Shown here: in pieces, positions 7,942 to 16,522 of the stretch
Position numbering within the stretch: the first letter of the stretch is position 1
How the letters are laid out: each line of letters begins with the position of its first letter
Source of the DNA: Verrucomicrobiaceae bacterium
GTDB taxonomy: Bacteria > Verrucomicrobiota > Verrucomicrobiia > Verrucomicrobiales > Verrucomicrobiaceae
Length of the DNA: 64,000 bases
Direction: 5' to 3'
NCBI GenBank assembly: GCA_024232965.1
Contig: JACKQF010000006.1
Coordinates: 362,578 to 426,577 of the forward strand
The notes under the pieces: model-generated
Seen by the model: only the letters and a program-made list of their open reading frames with translations
The model's database searches: none
What the model was told of the DNA's origin: nothing
Program-made: the position numbers and the translations under genes

Positions 7942-8319
7942 TTATTTACGGTACTCGATCAGTTCTATTTCATAACCCTCAGGGGCGTCAATGAAAGCGA
8001 ACCGGCCGCTGGAACTTTCTGTCGGACCGTCGGAGAGCGGATAGCCGCAACTTTCCGCATGCTTGGCAAAGGCCTCCAGGTCCGCCACTTCAAAGGCCAA
8101 ATGCGTGAGATCCGGTCCGACCGTGACCGGGCCGCTGGCGGGATAGCTGCAGATTTCGATCAACTCATCGCTGTTCGGAGTCTTCAGAAATACGAGTTCG
8201 GAGCCGCGCGGGGACTTGTGCCGACGGATCTCCTCTAGACCCAAGACCTCCGTGTAGAACTTCACCGTGCGGGCTAGGTCATCAACCCGATAGCGAGTGT
8301 GCAGTAATTTGGTAACCAT
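7942..8319 (-). CDS. gloA: Glyoxalase I-like VOC protein (lactoylglutathione lyase family)
   Basis: A 125-residue vicinal-oxygen-chelate protein with two beta-alpha-beta-beta-beta modules. The metal ligand set of glyoxalase I can be placed: H7 (LLHTRYRV), E55 (ELIEIC), H73 (LTHLAFEV) and E119 (YEIELIE). Such enzymes isomerise the methylglyoxal-glutathione hemithioacetal to lactoylglutathione. I chose the internal ATG at 8319, which gives the family N-terminus, rather than a start at 8373 that adds 18 unrelated residues. A broader VOC function cannot be excluded. Confidence 0.85.
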   Translation of the reverse strand: MVTKLLHTRYRVDDLARTVKFYTEVLGLEEIRRHKSPRGSELVFLKTPNSDELIEICSYPASGPVTVGPDLTHLAFEVADLEAFAKHAESCGYPLSDGPTESSSGRFAFIDAPEGYEIELIEYRK

Positions 8320-8382
8320 GAGAAAAATAGAGTGTGTGGCCTTAGTTATGCCACAATCGTTCCGGAGCAGCAAGCCCCGTGC

Positions 8383-9699
8383 CTAACGCCCACGAGGCTG
8401 GCCACCGCCACTGCGTCCACCACCGCCGCCTCCGCGACGTTGCTGCCCCCCGCGATTTCCGCCACCACCGCCACCGCGATCAGGCCGCCCGCCGCCACCA
8501 AGCCGACTGCCACCAAATTGCCGACGACCGTCGGAGTCTGGTGAAGGGGGTGGCGCAGAGGCGCTGTAGTCAAAGCCTTCTGCCCGCTTGCGGATCAGGC
8601 CGCGGCCGATGAAGCGCTCCAGGTCCCGCAGGGAACCGTGATCGTCTTCAGAGATAAAGCTGATCGCATCCCCGATGGCCTGGGCACGACCGGTGCGGCC
8701 GATGCGGTGCACGTAGTCTTCTGCGTGCATGGGGAAATCGAAATTCACCACGTGGGAGATGCCGTCCACATCGATGCCGCGTGCGGCAATGTCTGTGGCC
8801 ACCAGCACCCGCACCAGACAGGACTTAAAGTCTGACAGGGCCTTCAGTCGTTGATTTTGGGAACGGTTCGCATGCAGAGTCGCGCAGCGCACTCCACTTG
8901 CTTCCAGCTTGCGGGCGATTTTATCGGCACCGTGCTTGGTGCGGGTAAAGACCAACACCATCTGCATCTTTTCATCCTGGAGGAGATGGGACAGAAGACC
9001 CAACTTCAGGTGGCGCGGCACTTCATAGACCATCTGCGTGACCGTCTCTGCCGGATTGGAGCGACGACCGATCTGCACGATCTTGGGCGAATGCTGGAAC
9101 TCATGCGTCAGCGACTCGATCTCCTTAGAGAGCGTGGCAGAGAACATCAGCGTCTGGCGCTTCTTCGGCAGGCGATTGATGATGCGGCGAATATCGGGCA
9201 GGAAGCCCATGTCTAGCATCCGGTCGGCCTCATCGAGGATCAAATGGTCCACCTTGGAAAAATCGGCATGACCCTGATTCATCAGGTCCAGCAAACGGCC
9301 CGGGCAGGCGATGACGATCTCTGATCCGCCGCGCAGGGCTTCCTTTTGGGGGTTCTCACCCACGCCACCGAAGATCTTCGCGATACGTGGCGTCTGGTGT
9401 TTGGCGTAGGCGCGGACGTTTTCTTCGATCTGCACCACGAGCTCCCGCGTCGGGGCCAGGATCAGCACCCGGGTAGAGCGCTTTTGCCCAGCGGGCGGTG
9501 GATTGTTGGTCAGCCGAGTCAACACTGGCAGCGTGAAGGCGGCCGTTTTTCCAGTGCCCGTCTGGGCAATGCCGATGAGGTCTCCCCCAGCGATGATGGG
9601 AGGAATAGCCGCGGCTTGGATCGGGGTAGGCTCAGTGTAACCGGCGTCTTGAATGGCCTGAAGGATGCTGGGACTCAAACCCAGTTGGGAAAATGGCAT
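8383..9699 (-). CDS. rhlE: DEAD-box RNA helicase, RhlE type
   Basis: ATP-dependent RNA unwinding enzyme with all core motifs in order: Q motif (PTPIQ, Q28), AQTGTGKT (45-52), PTRELVVQ, DEAD (156-159), SAT (187-189), ATDIAARGID and HRIGRTGR (331-338). The tail from about residue 388 is a Gly/Arg-rich low-complexity stretch, typical of RhlE proteins and used for RNA binding. The 438-residue length is normal. Diverges from the xylulokinase gene across a 114-base gap. Confidence 0.95.
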   Translation of the reverse strand: MPFSQLGLSPSILQAIQDAGYTEPTPIQAAAIPPIIAGGDLIGIAQTGTGKTAAFTLPVLTRLTNNPPPAGQKRSTRVLILAPTRELVVQIEENVRAYAKHQTPRIAKIFGGVGENPQKEALRGGSEIVIACPGRLLDLMNQGHADFSKVDHLILDEADRMLDMGFLPDIRRIINRLPKKRQTLMFSATLSKEIESLTHEFQHSPKIVQIGRRSNPAETVTQMVYEVPRHLKLGLLSHLLQDEKMQMVLVFTRTKHGADKIARKLEASGVRCATLHANRSQNQRLKALSDFKSCLVRVLVATDIAARGIDVDGISHVVNFDFPMHAEDYVHRIGRTGRAQAIGDAISFISEDDHGSLRDLERFIGRGLIRKRAEGFDYSASAPPPSPDSDGRRQFGGSRLGGGGRPDRGGGGGGNRGGQQRRGGGGGGRSGGGQPRGR

Positions 9700-9813
9700 C
9701 GCGCCAAATAACCGCGATTCAAACCATAAGCCAGAGGTTTATCGCGGACGCGCTGGACGCGCCGCAGGTTCCTGCCTAACATGCGCGCAGACAAATTCAC
9801 CCTTCTCACAACC

Positions 9814-11304
9814 ATGTTATTCCTCGGCATCGACAGCGGCACCCAGAGTACCAAGGCCATCGTTCTTGACCTCAATAGCGGCAAGATCCTGGCAACCGGC
9901 AGCAAGAGCTACAGCCTCATTCCAGGCCTGCCCGCCGGACATCTGGAGCAGGACCCGCAAGTCTGGCTCACTGCGGTGGAGGCCAGCATCAAGCAGTGCC
10001 TAAAGCAAATCGGCCCAAAGAAAAAAGACATTCGCGGCATCGGCGTCAGCGGTCAGCAGCACGGTCTCGTAGCCCTGGATGCCAAGGACGAAGTGGTGCG
10101 CCCGGCGAAGTTGTGGTGCGACACTTCCACCCAGGCACAGTGCGAAGAGATCGCCCACGAATTCGGCGGTCAGCCCGGCGTCATTCACCTCGCTGGCAAT
10201 GCCATGCTGCCCGGCTACACGATTCCCAAGGTCCTGTGGATGAAGCAGAAGGAGCCCAAAAACTTCGCCAAAACCAAGACCATCCTGCTGCCGCACGATT
10301 ACATCAACTTCTGGCTCAGCGGCGTGAAGCGCATGGAATACGGCGATGCTTCCGGCATGGGCATCCTGAACGTCCGCACCCGCGAGTGGTGCGACGATCT
10401 CATCAACTTCATCGACCCTCGGGTGCGCGAGATGCTGCCGCCGCTGGGATCTTCCCGCGAGGCTCAGGGCACTCTGCGGCCTGAGCTGGCCAAAAAATGG
10501 GGGCTCGGCTCCGATGTCGTCATCAGCGCAGGTGGTGGTGATAACATGATGGGCGCGATCGGCACCGGCAACATCAAGCCCGGCGTCGTCACCGCCAGCT
10601 TTGGCACCAGCGGCACCCTTTACGGCGTTTCCGCCACGCCTGTGGTGGACGGCCAAGGCGAGGTCGCTGCGTTTTGTGATAGCACCGATCAATGGCTGCC
10701 ACTGGTCTGCACGATGAACGTCACCGTCGTCACGGAGCAGATCCGCAATATGTTTGGCTGGGACCATAAAAAGCTGGAGTCCTCCGTGAAATCCATCGCC
10801 CCAGGCGCAGACGGTCTTTTGATGCTGCCCTACCTGAATGGCGAGCGCACTCCGAACCTGCCAAACGGCACCGGCGTGCTGCACGGCATGCGGACCTCCA
10901 ACACCACCCCAGCCCACCTCGCCCGCGCGGCGGTAGAGGGCGCGACGCTGGGGCTTGCTTACGGCATGAAGCGCTTCCGGGATCTCGGCATGGCCCCCAA
11001 AGAAGTGCGCCTGACCGGTGGCGGCAGTAAGAGCGCTGTGTGGCGACAGATCGCGGCAGATGCCTTTGGCGCAGAGGTCGTCACGCTCAGCACCGCCGAG
11101 GGGGCCGCACTCGGGGCCGCCATCCAGGCCGCCTACACGCAGGCCGGTGGCAAGACCAGCTACGACAAGCTCTGCAAACACCTGGTTAAGCTGGATGAAA
11201 AGACCCGCTGCAAACCCGACAAAAAGAACCGCGCCCTCTACGCGGCCCAGCTCGAACGCCAGATGGACCTGACCGGTAGGCTGGGGCAGGTGGGCTGGCT
11301 TTAA
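9814..11304 (+). CDS. xylB: Xylulokinase (FGGY family)
   Basis: Phosphorylates D-xylulose to xylulose 5-phosphate for the pentose phosphate pathway. The FGGY fold is seen in FLGIDSGTQSTK at the N-terminus, GVSGQQHGLVALD, the catalytic Asp in AGGGDNMMGAIGTG (D243), LPYLNGERTPNLP and the C-terminal RLTGGGSKSAVWRQI phosphate loop. The 496 residues fit the family (about 484-500). The ATG at 9814 is preferred because the family starts at the first beta strand; an in-frame ATG at 9781 adds 11 residues. No xylose isomerase gene is nearby, so other FGGY substrates remain possible. Confidence 0.9.
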   Translation: MLFLGIDSGTQSTKAIVLDLNSGKILATGSKSYSLIPGLPAGHLEQDPQVWLTAVEASIKQCLKQIGPKKKDIRGIGVSGQQHGLVALDAKDEVVRPAKLWCDTSTQAQCEEIAHEFGGQPGVIHLAGNAMLPGYTIPKVLWMKQKEPKNFAKTKTILLPHDYINFWLSGVKRMEYGDASGMGILNVRTREWCDDLINFIDPRVREMLPPLGSSREAQGTLRPELAKKWGLGSDVVISAGGGDNMMGAIGTGNIKPGVVTASFGTSGTLYGVSATPVVDGQGEVAAFCDSTDQWLPLVCTMNVTVVTEQIRNMFGWDHKKLESSVKSIAPGADGLLMLPYLNGERTPNLPNGTGVLHGMRTSNTTPAHLARAAVEGATLGLAYGMKRFRDLGMAPKEVRLTGGGSKSAVWRQIAADAFGAEVVTLSTAEGAALGAAIQAAYTQAGGKTSYDKLCKHLVKLDEKTRCKPDKKNRALYAAQLERQMDLTGRLGQVGWL

Positions 11305-11325
11305 TCTGCGCTCTCCTATTCGATC

Positions 11326-11724
11326 ATGGATGATGAAAATTTGCGCCGATCAATACAGGAACTCCAGTTCGCTCTGCGGTTGATAGTCACGCTGGTGCTA
11401 GTCGGGGGGGCTTGGATGTCCGCCACTGCCTACATCAGCTTGGCGAGATACGAAATCGTGCTTCAAGACATGCTCGGCGGGAAACCTCTCCCTTTCTGGA
11501 CGCAGGCGGCGATCGATTGGGGCAGGCTCGGAACGCTAGGCGGCGGGCTGCTTTCCCTGACCGCTCTGATGGGGTTAGGCTTACTGTGGGTGCACACGAA
11601 GTTTCGCGTCTCAATGTATGGTGGATTCTCGGCTGCGGCCATGCTTTGGGCGCACTACTTTTTCATCGCTGGTGCCATGGTTGACCCAGTCCGCAGTATC
11701 ATCATGAACGTGTCAGGTAACTAA
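11326..11724 (+). CDS. Hypothetical membrane protein
   Basis: A 132-residue protein with three predicted membrane segments (about 18-38, 70-90 and 98-117), separated by a GGKPLPFWTQAAIDWGR loop. I do not recognise a family. It follows xylB by 21 bases and precedes the acyltransferase gene by 27, so all three may be cotranscribed. No functional motif is visible. Confidence 0.68.
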   Translation: MDDENLRRSIQELQFALRLIVTLVLVGGAWMSATAYISLARYEIVLQDMLGGKPLPFWTQAAIDWGRLGTLGGGLLSLTALMGLGLLWVHTKFRVSMYGGFSAAAMLWAHYFFIAGAMVDPVRSIIMNVSGN

Positions 11725-11751
11725 GTGGGTGCATTCTGAAAGACGCTAAAG

Positions 11752-12396
11752 ATGGCCAAGATCCGCATCAAATCCGCAGGCAAGATCATCGCATGGCTCA
11801 TGCGGGGCATTGGTGCGACGCTGAGCTTTGAGGTCGAAGACCGGGGCGGGGCATTTGACACCTCGCGACGAGGCATGATCTGGGCCTTTTGGCACAACCG
11901 CATGTTCCTCATCCCCTGGCTGCACGATCACTGGTTCGCCCATGTGCCTGGAACGATTTTGACCAGCCCCAGCGGCGATGGGCAGATCATCGCCGACGTC
12001 TGTGAATCTTTTGGGATCGAGGCAGAGCGTGGCTCCAGCTCCAAACCTCAGCAAGGCATGAGCGCCCTCATCGCCCTGGCCGGAAAAGTCAAAGAAGGCT
12101 ACGACATCGGCATCACCCCGGACGGGCCACGTGGCCCCTGCTACCAGCTCCAGCCCGGCATCATCAAGTTGGCGCAGCTCACCGGCGGCAGCATCCTGCC
12201 CGTGCACATCCAATACAGCCGCGCCATCCGCTTCAAGACCTGGGATCGCTTTGAGCTGCCCCTGCCCTTTGCCCGAGTAAAGATCATCTTCGACGCCCCG
12301 ATGACCGTCCCACGCCGCATGAGCGAAGAGGAGTACGAAACGCACCGTGCCGCGCTCGAAGACCGGCTCAAAGCCGCCCTCCCCCAGGAAGGTTAG
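11752..12396 (+). CDS. DUF374-type lysophospholipid acyltransferase family protein
   Basis: A 214-residue protein of the DUF374 branch of glycerolipid acyltransferases. Marks are FWHNRMFLIPW with H48 as the likely catalytic base, LTSPSGDGQIIADV, the RGSSSKPQQGMSAL segment and GITPDGPRGPCYQL, which forms the acyl-acceptor phosphate-binding part. Members of this branch are proposed to acylate lipid A or lysophospholipids; the substrate here is unknown. It has no strong transmembrane helix except a weak one near residues 8-25. Confidence 0.88.
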   Translation: MAKIRIKSAGKIIAWLMRGIGATLSFEVEDRGGAFDTSRRGMIWAFWHNRMFLIPWLHDHWFAHVPGTILTSPSGDGQIIADVCESFGIEAERGSSSKPQQGMSALIALAGKVKEGYDIGITPDGPRGPCYQLQPGIIKLAQLTGGSILPVHIQYSRAIRFKTWDRFELPLPFARVKIIFDAPMTVPRRMSEEEYETHRAALEDRLKAALPQEG

Positions 12397-12510
12397 TACC
12401 CCCAACCAGAGCGTTTTGGCGGAGGACCTCGGCCGTCCAGAGGTGGTCTCATCACTACCCCTTCCTCAAAACACTGGCCTTTTCCTCTCTGCTGCGTAGC
12501 GTCCGTCCCC

Positions 12511-12942
12511 ATGACGAAACGGCTCTGGCTCAACCGCCTGCTTTCGCTGCTCTTTGGCAGCGCGTTCGTTTATGCTGGTGTGGTGAAGGCGATGCATCCG
12601 ATGACCTTCCTCGACGACATCCGCACTTTTCAGCTGCTGCCAGATCCGTATGCCGCTTGGCTCGCGATGTTTCTGCCATGGCTGGAGATCTTCGCAGGCC
12701 TCGCCGTCATCACGGGTCTGCTGCGGGCGGGGGGGCTGCTGGTACTCAATGGGCTGCTGCTCGTCTTCCTCGGCGTGATCACGCTGTCCTGGTATCGCGG
12801 CCTGGATATTCGCTGCGGATGCTTTGGGGACAGCGGTGACACCTCGCCCTACCTGGAGCTCTACTTGCGCGATGGCCTCTTGCTCGTGCTGGGTGCAGTG
12901 CTCATTTTCCTTTTCAATCAACGCTCCCGCTCGCATGCCTGA
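12511..12942 (+). CDS. MauE/DoxX-like redox-associated membrane protein
   Basis: A 143-residue protein with four membrane helices, fitting the MauE/DoxX group: FGSAFVYAGVVKAMHP in helix 1, the FLPWLEIFAGLAVITG helix, and a conserved CGCFG motif in the loop before the last helix (DIRCGCFGDSG). MauE-type proteins are thought to help disulfide or electron transfer during protein maturation. The end overlaps the L-threonine aldolase start by eight bases, indicating coupled translation. Confidence 0.85.
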   Translation: MTKRLWLNRLLSLLFGSAFVYAGVVKAMHPMTFLDDIRTFQLLPDPYAAWLAMFLPWLEIFAGLAVITGLLRAGGLLVLNGLLLVFLGVITLSWYRGLDIRCGCFGDSGDTSPYLELYLRDGLLLVLGAVLIFLFNQRSRSHA

Positions 12943-13978
12943 CTCCGCCAACGCCAAATATCACTTTGCCTCCGACAACACCTCCGGCATTTGCCCCGAA
13001 GCTTGGCAGGCGTTCGATGAAGCGAATCGCGGCTTTCACCCATCGTATGGTGATGACGAGATCACCCGGCAGGCTTGCGAAAGCTTCCGCAGTTTCTTTG
13101 AGGCAGATTGTGATGTGTACTTTGTCTTCAATGGGACAGCGGCGAATTCGCTCTCGCTGGCCACGCTCTGCCAAAGTTACCACTCTGTCATTGCGGGCGA
13201 TCTATCGCATTGCGAGACCGATGAATGCGGTGCGCCTGAGTTCTTTTCCAACGGCTCCAAGCTCTTGCTGGCCAAGACCCAGCACGGTCGCTTGGATCCC
13301 GCGGATGTACAGCGCCTTATCACCTCGCGGACCGATCTGCATTTTCCCAAACCCCGTGGGCTCACCCTCAGTCAGAGCACCGAACTCGGCACCACTTACC
13401 AGCCAGCGCAGCTCAAGGAACTAACCAGTCTAGCGCATCAGCATGGCCTGCGCGTGCACATGGATGGGGCTCGCTTTTTCAATGCCCTAGCCGCGCTCGA
13501 CTGCGCACCGGCAGACATCACCTGGCGCGCTGGGATTGACGTGCTTTGCTGCGGCGGCACCAAGCTCGGCATGGCTGTCACCGAGGCAGTCGTGTTTTTT
13601 GATCGCGCGCTGGGGCAGGAGTTCGCCTGGCGCTGCAAGCAGGCGGGCCAGCTCTGCTCCAAGATGCGCTTCATCTCCGCGCAATGGCTGCGCATGCTGG
13701 GCGATGATGTTTGGCGTCGCCATGCCACGCACGGAAACGCCCTGGCGCGCCGACTCGCCGCAGGGCTGTCTGCCCTTCCAGGTGCTGAGATCCTCTATCC
13801 CGTCGATGCCAATGCCGTCTTCGCCAAACTTCCCGAAACGATCAAAGAAGCGCTGAAGGCCAAGGGCTGGCGCTTTTACAGCTTCATCGGCGGAGGCTCG
13901 CGCTTCATGTGCTCCTGGGCCGTCACCGAGCAGGACGTCGATGCCCTGATCGCCGATGCCGCTGCGGCTGCCGCGTGA
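12935..13978 (+). CDS. ltaE: Low-specificity L-threonine aldolase
   Basis: PLP enzyme that cleaves L-threonine or L-allo-threonine to glycine and acetaldehyde. The fold-type I layout is seen: FNGTAANSL near the N-terminus, the SHCETDECGA segment, HMDGARFFNA with the PLP-pyridine Asp, and CCGGTKLGMAV with the Schiff-base lysine K210. The 347 residues match the family. The start at 12935 was chosen because the longer open frame continues only out of frame through the MauE-like gene. Overlaps that gene by eight bases. Confidence 0.92.
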   Translation: MPDSANAKYHFASDNTSGICPEAWQAFDEANRGFHPSYGDDEITRQACESFRSFFEADCDVYFVFNGTAANSLSLATLCQSYHSVIAGDLSHCETDECGAPEFFSNGSKLLLAKTQHGRLDPADVQRLITSRTDLHFPKPRGLTLSQSTELGTTYQPAQLKELTSLAHQHGLRVHMDGARFFNALAALDCAPADITWRAGIDVLCCGGTKLGMAVTEAVVFFDRALGQEFAWRCKQAGQLCSKMRFISAQWLRMLGDDVWRRHATHGNALARRLAAGLSALPGAEILYPVDANAVFAKLPETIKEALKAKGWRFYSFIGGGSRFMCSWAVTEQDVDALIADAAAAAA

Positions 13979-13987
13979 GCGGCTGCC

Positions 13988-14902
13988 TCAGGCAAAAAAG
14001 GGCGACAGCACATTGCGGGCGACCTTCAGCGCGCTCATCCGGCCTTCCAGAGTCTTACCAAAAGTATCGTCCTCCACCTCGATGCAAACGGGGCCGTCAT
14101 AACCGACGCGCATCAGCTCCGCCATGAAGGCCGGCCAGTAGATCTCACCATAACCCGGCAGCCGCGGCTGGTGCCAGCGCAGCGGGAAATCAAAGCGACC
14201 GACCTCGTTCAACGCCGCGCGATCGATCTTCACATCCTTCGCGTGGAGGTGGAAGATCTTGCTCGCAAACTCCTTCAGCGGGCTCAGCGGATCCATGTCC
14301 TGCAGCACAAAGTGGGAGGGATCGTAGTTCAGTCCGAAGTTCGGCGAGTCAATGTCATTGAACGCACGCCGCCAGATCGCCGGGGTGGTGAAGAGGTTCT
14401 TCCCACCGGGCCATTCGTCGCGGGTAAAGGACATCGGGCAGTTTTCGATGCCGATCTTCACGCCGTGATCTTCCGCCAGCTTGATCAAAGGTCGCCAGAC
14501 CTTCAAGAACTGTGGCCAGTTTTCATCCACCGTCTTTGTCCAGTCGCGACCGACAAAGCCGTTCACATTTTTCAGGCCCAACTTCGGGGCCGCCTTGATG
14601 ACCTTCTTAAAGTGCGCAATCGCAGGCCGCGTCACCGCCGGATCCGGGTGCAGCATGTTCGGGTAATAGCCCAGCGCGCTGATCTCCACACCCGTGTCTT
14701 GGCAGAGGTTCACGATCCCGAGCACACCCGCCCGAGTCAGCTCATCCACATTCACATGCGTCACGCCCGCATACTTCCGGTCCGCCTTCCCCAAAGGCCA
14801 AGAGCAGATTTCAACCGTGCTAAAGCCCTCGTGCGAGGCAAAAGACATGACATCGGTGAGCGACAGATCGTGGAGGATGGCAGAGACAAAACCAAGTTTC
14901 AT
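13988..14902 (-). CDS. Sugar phosphate isomerase/epimerase (xylose isomerase-like TIM barrel)
   Basis: A 304-residue AP-endonuclease-2/xylose-isomerase-like TIM barrel. Metal-ligand-type segments are present: IGIENCPM (Glu), LNYDPSHFVLQ (Asp and His), IFHLHAKDVKI (His) and PVCIEVEDD (Glu). There is no signal peptide, so it acts in the cytoplasm. Such proteins isomerise or epimerise keto-sugars and inositol derivatives; the exact substrate cannot be read. An ATG two codons upstream (14908) is equally possible. It is tail-to-tail with the L-threonine aldolase gene, with a 9-base gap. Confidence 0.88.
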   Translation of the reverse strand: MKLGFVSAILHDLSLTDVMSFASHEGFSTVEICSWPLGKADRKYAGVTHVNVDELTRAGVLGIVNLCQDTGVEISALGYYPNMLHPDPAVTRPAIAHFKKVIKAAPKLGLKNVNGFVGRDWTKTVDENWPQFLKVWRPLIKLAEDHGVKIGIENCPMSFTRDEWPGGKNLFTTPAIWRRAFNDIDSPNFGLNYDPSHFVLQDMDPLSPLKEFASKIFHLHAKDVKIDRAALNEVGRFDFPLRWHQPRLPGYGEIYWPAFMAELMRVGYDGPVCIEVEDDTFGKTLEGRMSALKVARNVLSPFFA

Positions 14903-14908
14903 GGGCAT

Positions 14909-15407
14909 CAGTAACGCACTGGCGGCGGATTGTATAGCAGCACTGCGCACCCCCCCACAGCAAACTTGATTGCGAGGTAATGCAGCTCACCTTCCTCCTG
15001 CACTGAGCGCCGCCTCAACATTTCGCTGACGAACTCTGGTCGGATTGGATCCGCAATCGCGCAGTCACAGGACAGCCCCGCTGTAGGTAGCCTCCGTTGA
15101 CCGCGAAGAAGATCATAGTTCAATCTCCCCGGCCCCGGGTCACACGTTGGAGCAAAGGAAGGGTGTCAAGATCCGCTACGGTGGTGACGCGGAGCCCATC
15201 ACCGGGGGATGGCCAGTGATCGCATCCTCTCTCAAAACCCTGCTCGAGACCGGGCATGGTCCGCCCTGGGTAAAGAAGAGCCCGTGACCTTCAGTGGCCG
15301 GATCTGCGTTCCTTTTCCCCTGACAAGGCTGACCATTGTTGGTATTTCTACCCGATTGCCCGCACTCGAAAATCCATCGCACAACGACGGGAATCCCCAT
15401 CCACCGC
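14909..15407. other. Intergenic stretch without a supported gene
   Basis: About 500 bases between the divergent isomerase and the small membrane protein gene. Open frames exist on both strands (for example a TTG-started 71-codon frame on the minus strand), but they have no recognisable domain, signal or plausible start. I found no tRNA-like fold or clear terminator. The stretch presumably holds the two divergent promoters and possibly a decayed gene. Confidence 0.5.
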
Positions 15408-15866
15408 ATGACCAATCCATACGCACCGCCCGAAACTGATCTGATCCCGATAGGGGACATCAAACTGTATTCCTCCGGTCAGGTGGCATGGTCAACTTTT
15501 CTCGGCTCGCCGTTTGCCGGATGTCTGCTTCTGGCGACGAACTTTCGACGTTTTGGCAAATCCAAGGCATCCAATGTTACCTTGGTTGCTGGATTCATTG
15601 GAACGGCCCTATTGCTGGTACTGTCCTACTTCCTACCCGACAATATTCCAACCTCAGCCCTGTCTGGAGGGAGCATATTTGGGATGTATCAGGTCGCAAA
15701 AGCCCTGCAAGGCAAGATCTACGAGGAACGGATCGCGCTGGGGGGCGTCAAGGCTTCTGCTTGGGCCGCGACCGGCATTGGCTTGCTCTGCATGATTTGC
15801 CTTCTTGGCATCATCTTTGGCATCGCCTTTGTCGTTCCAGAAGATTGGTTTGACTCGGAATTCTAA
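15408..15866 (+). CDS. Hypothetical membrane protein (NPYAPP-type)
   Basis: A 152-residue protein starting MTNPYAPPETDL, an N-terminus common among small membrane proteins of planctomycetes and verrucomicrobia. Three hydrophobic segments lie at about residues 25-45, 55-74 and 118-142. The middle holds a polar GKIYEERIALGGVKAS stretch. Function is unknown. The ATG at 15408 was chosen over an upstream start because the NPYAPP motif is normally N-terminal. Confidence 0.72.
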   Translation: MTNPYAPPETDLIPIGDIKLYSSGQVAWSTFLGSPFAGCLLLATNFRRFGKSKASNVTLVAGFIGTALLLVLSYFLPDNIPTSALSGGSIFGMYQVAKALQGKIYEERIALGGVKASAWAATGIGLLCMICLLGIIFGIAFVVPEDWFDSEF

Positions 15867-15916
15867 GCAGACGGGGACTCTCTCCTTTTCCAATTTCCGG
15901 TGACCCACCGCCCCCC

Positions 15917-16519
15917 TCACCCAGGCCGCTTCATCTCAAACTGATCCGTGGTCCGGCAGTACCAGTGGGGGGACTGCATGCGGCCGATGGGGTAGTAGGT
16001 GCCGGGATTGATGCGCCAGGTGGTGGGATCCAGGATGCCGTCGCGGACGTGAATGCGGAGGACCTCGCCGATGATGAGGCGGTTATCGCCGATCTCCAGG
16101 ATGCCCCAGCTTTTGCATTCAAGACTGACGGGTGCCTCTGCGATGCGCGGCGGCTTGACGGCGGTGCTGGCGATGGCGGTGAGTCCGGCGTGATCGAGCT
16201 CATTGGCACCGGGCGGTAGGCTGGCGGCGCAGAGGTTCATCTTTTCCGCCAGAGCCTCGTCCACGAGATTGACGACGAACTCGTGCGTCAGGCGGATGTT
16301 GCGGGCGGTGTCCTTGGGGACTCCGGGGCTACGGTCGCCCGGGCATAGTCCGACGATGGGCGGGCTATCGCCCAGGACGTTGAAAAAGCTGAACGGGGCG
16401 GCATTGACGCGGCCTTCTTCATCAAGGGTAGTCGTCAGGGCGATGGGTCGTGGGGTGACGAGTCCAGCGAGGATGAGGTAGGCGTCGTCGCGGAGGTCGC
16501 CGGTGAGATCGAGTTCCAT
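15917..16519 (-). CDS. Flavin reductase-like FMN-binding split-barrel protein
   Basis: A 200-residue protein of the flavin reductase/DIM6-NTAB group. The family pattern is visible: LVTPRPIALTTT near residue 20, NAAPFSFFNVLGDSPPIV, KDTARNIRLTHEFVVNLVDE, and the HIRDG-like strand with PIGRM near the C-terminus. It probably binds FMN and reduces flavin with NAD(P)H, or acts as an FMN sensor. It ends the same-strand pair with the YyaL homologue, only three bases apart. Confidence 0.9.
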   Translation of the reverse strand: MELDLTGDLRDDAYLILAGLVTPRPIALTTTLDEEGRVNAAPFSFFNVLGDSPPIVGLCPGDRSPGVPKDTARNIRLTHEFVVNLVDEALAEKMNLCAASLPPGANELDHAGLTAIASTAVKPPRIAEAPVSLECKSWGILEIGDNRLIIGEVLRIHVRDGILDPTTWRINPGTYYPIGRMQSPHWYCRTTDQFEMKRPG

Positions 16520-16522
16520 GGA

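Noticed and set aside
9781..9813. Upstream ATG extension of xylulokinase
   Set aside because: The family N-terminus begins at FLGIDSGT; 11 extra residues have no support.
10000..11181. 393-codon minus-strand open frame inside xylulokinase
   Set aside because: It runs antisense to a clear FGGY kinase, has no domain, and is of the kind expected from the high-GC reverse strand.
14908..15123. 71-codon minus-strand frame upstream of the isomerase
   Set aside because: TTG start, overlaps the isomerase start region and shows no domain or signal.
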